Assembly (NCBI GenBank): GCA_963825405.1
Contig: CAWGTB010000002.1
Location: 186,001 to 250,000 of the forward strand
DNA from: JACPNO01 sp963825405
Lineage (GTDB): Bacteria > Acidobacteriota > Terriglobia > Bryobacterales > Bryobacteraceae
DNA: 64,000 bases
Reading direction: 5' to 3'
The notes below the pieces were generated by a model. It ran no database searches. It was given only the letters and a program-made list of their open reading frames with translations, and was not told the origin of the DNA. Positions 45,660 through 54,882 of the stretch are shown piece after piece; position 1 is the stretch's first letter; each line of letters begins with the position of its first letter. The position numbers were made by a program, and so were the translations under genes.

Positions 45660-46124
45660 CTACGCGCCCGAGCCTTCGCCGGTGGAGCGCCGGAACATCA
45701 GAATCTTTGCAGTAAACACGTAAACCGTTTCACCATGCTGATTCAACGTCGTGCTTCGGACGGTCACAACCCCCTGATTCGGTTTGGAGCGCGACGGGAC
45801 AATTTCGATAATTTCGCTTTCCACGCGCAGCACGTCGCCTGGCCGCGTCGGCTTAGGCCACGCGATCTCCCCACCGAGGCCAATGGTTCCGTTCGCGACT
45901 GGCAATCCGCCCGTGACCATCAAGCGCATGGAGGCAGCCGCCGTGTGCCATCCGCTGGCGGCGAGCCCACGGAAGACGCTAGCCTGAGCAGCCGCTTCGT
46001 CAAGATGAAACGGTTGCGGATCGAACTCCGCCGCGAACTCTTTGATTCGGCTTTCCTCCATGAGATACGTGCCTGAGGAGAAGCGCTGGCCTACCCGCAT
46101 GTCTTCGAGAGAAAGAGGTCCCAT
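45660..46124 (-). CDS. MaoC-like hydratase
   Basis: Hot-dog-fold enzyme of 154 residues from the ATG at 46124 (MGPLSLEDMRVGQRF). The hydratase signature FDPQPFHLDEAAAQASVFRGLAASGWHTAA contains the catalytic Asp and His of the R-specific enoyl-CoA hydratase/MaoC family; GEIAWPKPTRPGDVLRVESEI is the usual strand pair. It hydrates trans-2-enoyl-CoA, for example feeding fatty-acid turnover. The frame is open further upstream but that part is not conserved in character. Confidence 0.88.
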   Translation of the reverse strand: MGPLSLEDMRVGQRFSSGTYLMEESRIKEFAAEFDPQPFHLDEAAAQASVFRGLAASGWHTAAASMRLMVTGGLPVANGTIGLGGEIAWPKPTRPGDVLRVESEIIEIVPSRSKPNQGVVTVRSTTLNQHGETVYVFTAKILMFRRSTGEGSGA

Positions 46125-46215
46125 CTGTGTGATGATAAACCCACACGTCTGGGCACGGCCCGGTTTGTCGTTGCACGACCCAAGAAAGTGGTTTAGAATC
46201 AATTATGTAGCATGT

Positions 46216-46292
46216 CGGGGCGTAGCGCAGCCTGGTAGCGCACCTGCCTTGGGCGCAGGGGGTCGGGAGTTCGAATCTCCCCGCCCCGACCA
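46216..46292 (+). tRNA. tRNA-Pro (anticodon TGG)
   Basis: 77 bases forming the complete cloverleaf: acceptor CGGGGCG (46216-46222) with CGCCCCG (46282-46288), D-arm AGCGCAGCCTGGTAGCGC, anticodon stem CCTGC/GCAGG around the loop CTTGGGC (anticodon TGG), T-arm with GTTCGAATC, discriminator A and an encoded CCA (46290-46292). It resembles proline tRNAs of other bacteria. It marks the border between core genes and the accessory region. Confidence 0.97.
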
Positions 46293-46379
46293 TGATTTCA
46301 AATGAGTTGTTGGTAATTTCGAAAGCCGCAGGTAACGCATTGTAGATAAAAGCGAGGATGTGGAATCCGAGTTGTTCAA

Positions 46380-46568
46380 TCACCAGGGCTTTTTGCAGAC
46401 AATAGACTGAGGGGAAATAAGACGCGCCGTATGCCCAAGGGTTTGCAGAACGCGAGCCCGGTGATGAGCTCCTTGCGTTGCCTCCAAACCAATCACGCAG
46501 GGTGTACGCAACCATTTCTTGAACGTAAGCTTTCCTCGGTGATCAGCTCCATACGAGTTGAAACACAT
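46380..46568 (-). pseudogene. IS110-family transposase remnant
   Basis: A minus-strand fragment reading FNSYGADHRGKLTFKKWLRTPCVIGLEATQGAHHRARVLQTLGHTARLISPQ matches the N-terminal DEDD (RuvC-like) region of IS110 transposases, where GMEACGSAHHWAR and an LGH-x-VRLxxPQ string are standard. The first catalytic segment, the linker and the whole C-terminal Ser domain are absent, so it is inactive. The rest of 46293-46700 holds nothing else that I can support. Confidence 0.75.
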
Positions 46569-46699
46569 CCTTCGCGGTATGAAGCCCGACAATGCTCGTT
46601 GCTGCCATGGATCGCCTTTGCACGTCACCCTACCAAATGCTACGAGGGCCGAGTCCATACGATCAGGTCAAGTGCTAATTCACATTCCACCATTTCCTA

Positions 46700-49028
46700 T
46701 TATTGGGTGGTGAAGCTGAGGATTGCTCCGTATTGATAGGTGCCGTTGCCGCTGTTGTAGAAGACCACCTGGAAGTAGTACGTCGTGACCGCGGCGAGCA
46801 CGCCAATTGAATCCGTGAAGGCTTGGGCTGTAGCGTTCGGGGTCAAGATCCGACAGCGTCCGTGTTGTGGACTGACATCGTCGGGTCCGTCCCCCAGAAG
46901 AAATAGGCGCTACCAAAGGAAGAGTTTGGGTCGATGGTGCCATTCAACATTGCCCTGCTGCTCGTGATCGTGGTCGCTGCTTTTGTGACCGTTGTTGTCC
47001 CTAAGGTGGTGAAGCTGAGGATTGCTCCGTATTGATAGGTGCCGTTGCCGCTGTTGTAGAAGACCACCTGGAAGTAGTACGTCGTGACCGCGGCGAGCAC
47101 GCCAATTGAATCCGTGAAGGCTTGGGCTGTAGCGTTCGGGGTCAAAGATCCGACAGCGTCCGTGTTGTGGACTGACATCGTCGGGTCCGTCCCCCAGAAG
47201 AAATAGGCGCTACCAAAGGAAGAGTTTGGGTCGATGGTGCCATTCAACATTGCCCTGCTGCTCGTGATCGTGGTCGCTGCTTTTGTGACCGTTGTTGTCC
47301 CTAAGGTGGTGAAGCTGAGGATTGCTCCGTATTGAGAGGTGCCGTTGCCGCTGTTGTAGAAGGCCACCTGGAAGTAGTACGTCGTGGCCGCGGCGAGCAC
47401 GCCAATTGAATCCGTGAAGGCTTGGGCTGTAGCGTTCGGGGTCAAGATCCGACAGCGTCCGTGTTGTGGACTGACATCGTCGGGTCCGTCCCCCAGAAGA
47501 AATAGGCGCTACCAAAGGAAGAGTTTGGGTCGATGGTGCCATTCAACATTGCCCTGCTGCTCGTGATCGTGGTCGCTGCTTTTGTGACCGTTGTTGTCCC
47601 TAAGGTGGTGAAGCTGAGGATTGCTCCGTATTGATAGGTGCCGTTGCCGCTGTTGTAGAAGACCACCTGGAAGTAGTACGTCGTGGCCGCGGCGAGCACG
47701 CCAATTGAATCCGTGAAGGCTTGGGCTGTAGCGTTCGGGGTCAAAGATCCGACAGCGTCCGTGTTGTGGACTGACATCGTCGGGTCCGTCCCCCAGAAGA
47801 AATAGGCGCTACCAAAGGAAGAGTTTGGGTCGATGGTGCCATTCAACGTTGCCCTGCTGCTCGTGATCGAGGTCGCTGCTTTTGTGACCGTTGTTGTCCC
47901 CAAGGTGGTAAAGCTGAGGATTGGTCCGTATTGAGAGGTGCCGTTGCCGCTGTTGTAGAAGAGCATCTGGAAGTAGTAGGTCTTGGCTGCGGCGAGCACG
48001 ACAATTGAATCCGTGAAAACTTGGGCCGTACCGTTCGGGGTCACAGATCCGACAGCGTCCGTGTTGTGGACTGACATCGTCGGGTCCGTCCCCCAGATGA
48101 AATAGGCGCTACCAGAGGAAAAATTCGGGTCGATGGTGCCATTCAACGTTGCACTGCTGCTCGTGATCGAACTCGCTGCTTTTGTGACGGTTGCGGAGCC
48201 TGGGATGATATCAGAAACAATCTCACTCACGATGCGCTCGCCGCTATTGTTGCCGACCAAATAAGAGTCCGTGAAACTGTGACAATTTATTTCCGACGTC
48301 AAGTCCGGTGGCGGATTGCAGGAGCCTGGCGTGTTGGTATTGTATTCGTTGTCAAGCAACGCTCCCGCCACAAGTGTGATGATGTCATTCCTGAGGGTCG
48401 TCCACGGCCCACCACCGGCAACGTAGTCTGCCGGACTAGCGACAGCGATCACATTGAACTCGGTCGGGTTCGGACCGAGATCGCTATAGGCTTGGTTTAC
48501 ATAGAGGTTACCTTGGGAATGTGCAACAACAATGATCTTACGTCCCGCCGCAAGGTCCCCTTTGTAATGCGCCTCCTGTGCTTGCAGATCAGGTCGAAGA
48601 GCAAGATTCACGGTGCTCGCAGACCGAATTGAAGCTAAGGCTATGTTCTGAAGCTCCGGCGAAGCGGTCGCAATGTTTGCAATCGATGATAAGACCTGCG
48701 AAGTTAGTTCAATTCCCTCTTGCTCCAAAGCATCCAACAGTTGAAGGGGCAAATTTATAAGTCCGCCATTAACTAGTTGGTACTCACTGTCGTAAGCGAG
48801 ACAGAACTGAATCGAAGTCGGACTAACCGAGGGCTCCAATTTAGCTCTGACCGCCAACTCTAGCTTACCCATCGCGCTTTGGGCTTCGGCGTGCGTATTC
48901 AGGACACCGTTGCCGAAATAGATGGCGGTGGGTGCTGGAAGACAAGTATCTCCCGTAGATTGTGCTCGAAGCCCTGTTGCAACAACCAGCGACAGGACTA
49001 AAATAACTTCCCGTCGGCACATTGCCAC
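46700..49028 (-). CDS. Secreted hydrolase-like protein with five tandem repeats (two frameshifts)
   Basis: ATG at 49028, signal peptide (VILVLSLVVATGLRAQ), then a 250-residue domain with a nucleophile-elbow string KIIVVAHSQGNLYVNQAY, as in alpha/beta-hydrolases. From residue about 280 five near-identical 100-residue units follow, each TVTKAA(S/T)xITSSxAxLNGTIDPN, GSAYFxWGTDPTMSVHNTDAVGS, TYYFQxxFYNSGNGTxQYGxILSFTTLGTT, a fibronectin-III-like beta module. The coding run ends LSFTTQ and a stop at 46700. One-base losses in the third (near 47443) and fifth (near 46843) repeats break the frame. Probably a surface enzyme or adhesin. Confidence 0.78.
46707..48204. repeat. Five tandem DNA repeats of 300 bases
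   Basis: Unit starts at 46707, 47006, 47306, 47605 and 47905, giving lengths 299, 300, 299, 300 and about 300. The four copies closest to 46707 are almost identical; the one next to the hydrolase domain (47905-48204) is the most diverged, so the array grew toward the 3' end of the gene. The 299-base units lack one A in GTCAAAGATCC. Confidence 0.92.
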
Positions 49029-49034
49029 CCTCCT

Positions 49035-49876
49035 TCAATTAGGCAAGCTTGCCGGATTAAAATTGCATTCCGATCCAAGCTGACCGCCCGGAGCATCGCC
49101 GAAAAAACTGCCACTCAGTTGCTGATCAATAGCGTAATAAGCTTGCGCCCGCTGGGGCGTGTTGAGCTGCTGCGTAAGCACCTTCGCGTACGTGTCTTGT
49201 GATGAAGGAACAATTCCTCCATACACGGCGTAGTCAATATACGTTAGGCAATCCACTGCTTTCATTTCGGTTTCCACATTCGTGAATTCGGTCCTTGAGT
49301 CCGTGGGTCCCGCAACCAGTGCCTGCAACGCCTGAGCATATTGAGTCGCACCGGCCTTTAGCTTCGCCGAATTATAGAAGCTGATGGCAGTCCACCGCTC
49401 AACGTCATCTCTGACGCCATCCCCGTCGCTTGATCGATCCCTGCCAGGGTAGCCATGCCGGCCGGACCTGGATCTGGCGGCAAGGCTGTCCCGACTGGGG
49501 CAACTGCTACTGTTATCGGCAACGACAACGAACGTCTAAGGAGGCCTTTGAACGCGGCCGAGACCTGATAAGAGAAAAGAGCTGGCCCAGCGGTCGCTGG
49601 TTGAATGGTGATCGCGAAAGTTTGGCCGTTGGGACTCAGCGCGCCAACGACAGTTTGTGAACCGGTCACCGGATCAATCTGGATAAGGTTGACGCCATTT
49701 GGTATAACCAGCGAATCCGTGATCTGCGCAGTTATGGTAACGGTTGTTGTGCTGTTCACGTAAATCGTGCTGGGCATCGCTGGCGAAATTGTAACTGTCG
49801 GTGCCTGAAAAGCGTAAAGGCCCGCAGCGCCGATCATGAGGAGAATGGGAACGATGAAGAGATGTCGTTTTTTCAT
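49035..49876 (-). CDS. Secreted protein with Ig-like and calcium-motif domains (one frameshift)
   Basis: ATG at 49876 and signal peptide MKKRHLFIVPILLMIGAAGLYA. The first domain is a beta-sandwich (VTISPAMPSTIYVNSTTTVTITAQITDS, then FSYQVSAAFKGLL). After a Pro/Gly linker the frame breaks near 49430; the other frame continues SDGDGVRDDVERW, a calcium-binding loop of the DxDGDGxxD type, and a helical domain with AQALQALVAGPTDSRTEF, two Cys, and the C-terminus NPASLPN. Total about 280 residues. The loop suggests an extracellular, calcium-stabilised protein. It lies 6 bases upstream of the repeat hydrolase, so the two are likely one operon. Confidence 0.7.
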
Positions 49877-50499
49877 GGAAGATTTCTACGGACCGCGAGC
49901 AGACTCAAGATGCTGCTGAAGAGCAGAAATATTGATTTTGGCTCTGGAACTGCCGACGTGAAAGTTGCATCATCTATCACGAATGAACCGCCAGCCGGGT
50001 CCCCAGTAATAGTAACGCTATAAAGGCCGCCTGGGAAGTGCACAGTGAGAAACTCGTTCGGAATGCTGCCGGGATCTCCAAACGAAGCGTCATTGCTTGA
50101 GAAAGCTGACGTCGCGGAAGTAACCTCAGTATCCGAGGCATCAAAGCCGTCGAGGGTCAGTGGTTCCAGGTACGTGAAGTAGCCGCCGAAGCTCGCGACG
50201 GGCGTACTGAAGTCGATCGTAATCGGACCGCCGTTGTCCGACGCCACGTTCACACCGGAGTGAGGTGGGAACTCGAATTCATTTAAGGAGATCCCCGCTG
50301 TCAAGATGATGGCATTCGAAAACGCGAGGCCTGGATACTGGTTGGCAAGGATCGTGCTGTCGGGCAGCCCCTCAAAATTGATGATCGTATCGCCGTAGGC
50401 GCAGAAACATGAGCTTACTATCAGCAGAATAAATGCGCTTCCCGCGGCAAGCCGTCGGCGAAGCAAACAGCAAATTGGATGAGATGGACTTGGGGACAT
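49873..50499 (-). CDS. PEP-CTERM sorting domain protein
   Basis: About 208 residues; I take the ATG at 50499, though an earlier one seven codons upstream is possible. Basic N-terminus and hydrophobic helix (LAAGSAFILLIVSSCFCAYGD), a beta-sandwich body (TIINFEGLPDSTILANQYPGLAFSNAIIL, FSTPVASFGGYFTYLEPLTLDGF, GGSFVIDDATF), and the anchor VPEPKSIFLLFSSILSLLAVRRNLP. The last base of its stop overlaps the next ATG. This is the third PEP-CTERM protein in the window. 50500-50726 upstream holds no gene I can support and must carry the divergent promoters. Confidence 0.85.
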   Translation of the reverse strand: MSPSPSHPICCLLRRRLAAGSAFILLIVSSCFCAYGDTIINFEGLPDSTILANQYPGLAFSNAIILTAGISLNEFEFPPHSGVNVASDNGGPITIDFSTPVASFGGYFTYLEPLTLDGFDASDTEVTSATSAFSSNDASFGDPGSIPNEFLTVHFPGGLYSVTITGDPAGGSFVIDDATFTSAVPEPKSIFLLFSSILSLLAVRRNLP

Positions 50500-50726
50500 A
50501 AGGTTTCCAGTGGGCTGCATTCGGGAATGGGCGCTGAGGACGGCCCTGCGCAGTCGCCGGGGGCCAAACAGTCCCGAGCCGTCGGTGAAGAACTCGGCTG
50601 CGCCCCATCGGACGGACCGCGCAAGGATTCCGATCCGGTATTGGCCCGATAGACATTTCCGTGTCGGTTGAGGATAGAATAATTGTTCTCGTTTGGAGCT
50701 GAAGAAGTGCTGAAATCGGCTGAAGT

Positions 50727-52257
50727 ATGGCGGTGAGATCGCTCACAAGCGACGTCGGTGAGCAGGTCGTGTGCATCGGGGAGTTTCGTGCTGGATTTTC
50801 AACTCCGGTCCTTGCACCGAGGCACCGAGCGCATTCGACTTACCCCTAAGTCTTTTAAGACACTGGAATTTCTCGTCAAGAACCGAAATCGCGTCGTCTC
50901 CAAAGCGGAGCTCTTGGAGCAGGTTTGGGGCGGTCAGCGCGAGATCAGCACGGTCGAACACGCTATTAGCAACCTGCGTCGCGCTTTCGGCGATGACCCG
51001 GCCGAGGCCCGCTTCATCGCGACTGTCCTTGGGGAGGGGTACCGCTTTATCGCCTCGGTCGAAGGGCCATCACCGGCGACCGGCCTTGATGTGCACCGTA
51101 CGGAATCTCAACCGGCGGATGACGCCGACTGCGATGAAGCAAACGCTCATTCCATCGTCCGGGCCGAAGAGAAAGATCGTAAAAACAAACACCGCCTGGT
51201 TTGGAGAAATTTTTGCTTTGCTATTGCAACTTCGGTCGTTTTGATTCTCGTGATGCGGGGGGGGAATCGGTTCAGGGGCTCCCGCGTTCCGGAACGCGTG
51301 ACTATTTCGGGCGCGACGCTCTCGGCTTGGGACAGCCATGGCCAGCTGCTTTGGGACCATCATTTCGACCAACCCACCCGAGTTCTATCGGCGGAGGAGC
51401 AAGCCTGGCGAATCCGGCTGACGGACCTGGACGGCGACGGTCGCCCAGAAGTCCTTGTGGCGCTGGCTTTTCCTCAGACGGAGCAGTACGACAAGCAGGA
51501 GCTCTTTTGCTTCAGTTCCACCGGACAATTGCGGTGGCGATACGCGGCCGATCATACATTGCGCTTTGTAAGCCGAAGCTTCAATGGCCCCTGGAAATTC
51601 CTCGACATGATCACTGTGCCGGATGGAAAGCGCCAGATCGTTTGGCTTGCTCTCGCCGATGAAATCTGGTGGCCCTCAATACTCGTGACCATAGAGGCTG
51701 ACGGGCACGAGCGCACACGCTTCGTGAGTTCTGGCTTAATACGTGCCTTAAATGTCATCAAGAATGCGAATGGAACGTTTATCCTGGCGGGAGGGGTCAA
51801 TAATGAGTACGCCAAAGCCTCATTGGCGGTCCTCCGCGCCGAACAGGCCCCCGCGACGTCACCACAAACGATAGGACAGGATTATCAATGTCTCGAATGC
51901 CCGGCTGGACTTCCCTATCAATACTTCCTTTTCCCGAGATCTGAGCTCAATGTCGCGATGGGAATGCCGTATAACACGGTCCGCTCGATCGACGAGCGAA
52001 ATCGTCACATCCTGCTCGACAGCGTGGAAGGTACCGAGGGATACAATGCGCGCGCCTGGTTGGAGTTGTCCGCAGATTTGGTTCCTGAGCGTGTGCTCCG
52101 AGGCGACGGCTACAAGGAAACGCACCAACTCCTTGAACGGCGAGGGCTCATTGGGCACGCGTGGAAGAATTGCTTGGAAGAGAAAACTGCCGCAACCGTT
52201 CAATCATGGGATAGCACCCATGGGTGGCGAGAGATTACGGTTCCGCGGATTCGATAG
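50727..52257 (+). CDS. CadC-like membrane winged-helix regulator, copy 1 (one frameshift)
   Basis: One-component transmembrane regulator. OmpR-type winged helix (LTPKSFKTLEFLVKNRNRVVSKAELLEQVWGGQREISTVEHAISNLRRAFGDDP, with LGEGYRF as wing), an acidic linker, one membrane helix (FCFAIATSVVLILVMRGG), then a periplasmic beta-propeller-like domain with one FG-GAP motif (LTDLDGDGRPEVLVAL). Compared with copy 2, VCIGEF and VLDFQLRSL are split by one extra base near 50787, so the real start is likely ATG 50727 rather than the in-frame GTG 50758. About 510 residues. The ligand is unknown. Confidence 0.8.
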
Positions 52258-52318
52258 TTTTCCATGCGGATTCAACGCGAAGTGCTGAAAAACCGGTGAA
52301 GGCCTGAACAAAGTCCGT

Positions 52319-53819
52319 ATGACTGCCGATACAAATCGGGGAGATCGGCCCATCGTCGGCATCGGCGAGTTCCAGCTTGATGTGCACCTTCGGCGTCTCT
52401 CGATTGGTTCCCAAACGGTCAAGCTGACTCCTAAACCTTTCAACACGCTTGAGTTTCTCGTGAAGAACCGGCATCGTGTCGCGTCCAAAGCCGAACTCTT
52501 AGACGCGGTTTGGGGAGGTCACCGCGAGATGAGCACCGTCGAGCATGCTGTCAGCCAGCTTCGGCGTGCCCTGGGAGATGATGCCGCTGCTCCACGCTAC
52601 ATCCAGACGGTGGCTGGTGGATATCGCCTTGTCGCGGAGGTCCGTGAAATTCAGTCCGCCGCGGCAAGTCCGGAAGGTGATCCTAAGGCTACTCCCGCGA
52701 CGGATGGCGTGGGGATAGCCGAAAAGACTCCTCAGCCTGTTGTAGGGCGACGCCAGTCATCGGCGGGGAGAATTTATTACTTGTTGGGAGCCGCAGTCCT
52801 TTTGGGGATCGTAATCGCTGCCACGAGTTTCTTCAGAGGCTCCGGCTCCCCGGAACGGATCACGATGGCGGGCGCGGCGCTCTCTGCCTGGGACGGCAAA
52901 GGCAGGATGCTTTGGGAGCACCATTTTGATGAACCCACGCGAAGTCTAACGGAGGCAGAACAGAAATGGCGCGTTCGTTTTGTTGACTTGGATGGTGATG
53001 GGCGTCGGGAGGTCGTTGTCGCGCCGGTCTTTCCCGAAGGCAAGGACTCCGAGCGGGACGAGCTCTATTGCTTCGCGTCGAATGGAAAATTGCTCTGGAA
53101 ATATAGACCCGATCATATGCTCAAGTTTGTCGGCAAGAGCTTCGGCGGCCCTTGGGTATTTCTCGACATAGTAGTCGTGCCCGAAGGGAAACGAAAGGCG
53201 GTTTGGCTCTCTATAGGCGACCGGATTCTGGTGGCCCTCCCTGCTTGTCAGCATCGAAGCCACCGGGAATCGAAAGATTCGCTATGTGAGCTCCGGCTTG
53301 ATCCGTGCGTTGCATGTCGAGGAGAGCCGAGACGGCGTTTTCGTATTGGCCGGCGGCCTGAACAACGAGTACGCCAAAGCATCGTTGGCAGTTCTGAAGG
53401 TTGACCAAGCTGCTGCAACTTCGCCGCAAACGTCGGGCGCCGGCTACCAGTGCCTTAACTGTCCCTCTGGAATTCCCTATAAATATTTTCTTTTGCCGAG
53501 ATCTGAGGTTAACGTCGCGGGTGGCCGCCCGTATAACGAGATCAATGTAATATACCGGTACAACGACCTCATCCTCCTGGATAGTCATGAGAGCGTGGAA
53601 GCGTGCGGTGCCCGTGCCCTGTACGAATTGACCCCGGAGTTCGTTTTGCAAAACGTCCGCTACGACAGCAGTTACAAAGAGTGTCATCAGCTGCTGGAAA
53701 AGGCTGGCCTGATGACTCATAGTTGGGATAATTGCCGCGAACAGAAAACTCCCGTCATTGCTGAATTGTGGGCCGGCGTGAACGGTTGGAAAAGACTTTC
53801 CGTTCCTTGGGCTCAGTAG
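52319..53819 (+). CDS. CadC-like membrane winged-helix regulator, copy 2 (one frameshift)
   Basis: Tandem paralogue of the upstream gene with the same order: winged helix (GEFQLDVHLRRLSI to TVAGGYRLVAEV), linker, membrane helix (YYLLGAAVLLGIVIAATSFF) and periplasmic domain (AWDGKGRMLWEHHFDEPTRSL, FVDLDGDGRREVVVAPVF, CFASNGKLLWKYRPDHMLKF, LAGGLNNEYAKASLAVL). The frame breaks near 53228, where WWPSLLVSIEATG follows in another frame. A Cys pair in GYQCLNCPSGIPY is conserved in both copies. About 500 residues. Confidence 0.8.
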
Positions 53820-53911
53820 GCCGATCTGGTTCGAGGTTCTCATACCGATTCTCCTCGCTATGACCGAGAAACTCTCGCCCCGTTCATTTCAAGGAATAGA
53901 CAACGGGTTGC

Positions 53912-54436
53912 CTAATCCAGATGAGCCCATTCGAAGCTGGCTTGGATTCGATAGCCAACTTCATTGGTCACCGTATTCTCGGATCGAAGAACGGTGTTCG
54001 GATCGATTGCCAAGCCCGCTTCTAAGAATACCAGTGCCAATGCCTGGCGAACGCGTTTCACGAACTCCTTGATACTGGACCTGCTCATTTTCCGTGTGAG
54101 CGTCGCTCCCGATGGGGCGTTCGTCCCATGCTTGCGACAAAAAGGGTCGACACGAACCGCCGCCGCAATCTGCGCAGCACTCTGCGGTAGGTGCGAGTGA
54201 CGAGCGAGAAAGTCAAAGAACAGCCGAAGGGCGAGCGAAAGCGGCACGAACATCGCGCGGCCGCGGAAAACCAAAAACACCGCGACAATCTCCTCTCCCG
54301 GCGCGCAATCCGTGCCGGGCTCTCGGAAGCGGTGCAGGATCCTGAAATGCGGACCAGAAGATCGGAGTAGCCTCAATTCCGCCATCAGGAGATCGATCTT
54401 TTCAACCACCGGGCCTAGCTCATCGCTCTTGGACAT
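53912..54436 (-). CDS. Winged-helix-like protein downstream of a receiver
   Basis: 174 residues from the ATG at 54436 (MSKSDELGPVVEKIDLLMAELRLL). The N-terminus is a short coiled helix, the centre has LALRLFFDFLARHSHLPQSAAQIAAAV, and the C-terminus SIKEFVKRVRQALALVFLEAGLAIDPNTVLRSENTVTNEVGYRI resembles the recognition helix and wing of OmpR-type DNA-binding domains. It starts 17 bases before the end of the degenerate receiver gene, so the two may form a split two-component response regulator. Confidence 0.65.
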   Translation of the reverse strand: MSKSDELGPVVEKIDLLMAELRLLRSSGPHFRILHRFREPGTDCAPGEEIVAVFLVFRGRAMFVPLSLALRLFFDFLARHSHLPQSAAQIAAAVRVDPFCRKHGTNAPSGATLTRKMSRSSIKEFVKRVRQALALVFLEAGLAIDPNTVLRSENTVTNEVGYRIQASFEWAHLD

Positions 54437-54758
54437 ATCGCGCCCCTTTGCGCTCCAGGGAGAGCTCAAATTGAGGCTCCCGCCGTACACTCGATACGCA
54501 AATGAAAAGTGGGCCCCGAGTGTGACCGGAAAACCGGCAAGCGCCCTGAAGCCTGATGAGAATCGACGGCCAGGGTTTCGAAGCATCCGAGACGTTCAGA
54601 ACTACTAAGTCATATGTATGGGCTCGACGTCGAATCTGGTCGATCGCTTCCTCCGAACTCAAAGTGGCTTGCACGTCAAGATTCCCGCGCGCTTGCAGCG
54701 CGGCTGTTAAGTCCTCGGCATGCTTGGGGTCGTCGTCGATCAGTAGTAAATGCATCAT
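54420..54758 (-). CDS. Degenerate response-regulator receiver domain
   Basis: 112 residues from the ATG at 54758 (MMHLLLIDDDPKHAEDLTAAL). The acidic pocket DDD is present, but the phospho-acceptor position in YDLVVLNVSDASKPW is Asn instead of Asp, and the conserved Lys near the end is not recognisable (KGARYVQER). FICVSS provides the Ser/Thr switch. It therefore probably works without phosphorylation, or as a partner module for the coupled winged-helix protein. No histidine kinase is nearby. Confidence 0.72.
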   Translation of the reverse strand: MMHLLLIDDDPKHAEDLTAALQARGNLDVQATLSSEEAIDQIRRRAHTYDLVVLNVSDASKPWPSILIRLQGACRFSGHTRGPLFICVSSVRREPQFELSLERKGARYVQER

Positions 54759-54882
54759 CTTTGCTTCCCGGCCTCGGCCGAACATTCGTGAATTCGGCCT
54801 GTCTACTTCGAATTGTTCGCGATATGCGGATTGCCCACAAGAGCTCCTCTCATCTACACTTTCTACAGTTATTGCTAATTAC

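Noticed and set aside
46270..46292. Attachment site at the tRNA-Pro 3' end
   Set aside because: No second copy of the tRNA 3' segment is visible in the window, and serine recombinases usually use very short cores, so the tRNA cannot be called attB.
46707..48204. CRISPR array
   Set aside because: The units are 300 bases, contiguous without spacers, and encode protein repeats.
51559..51662. Separate small gene inside the first CadC-like regulator
   Set aside because: Frames inside the propeller region are shadows; the main frame is continuous and matches the paralogue.
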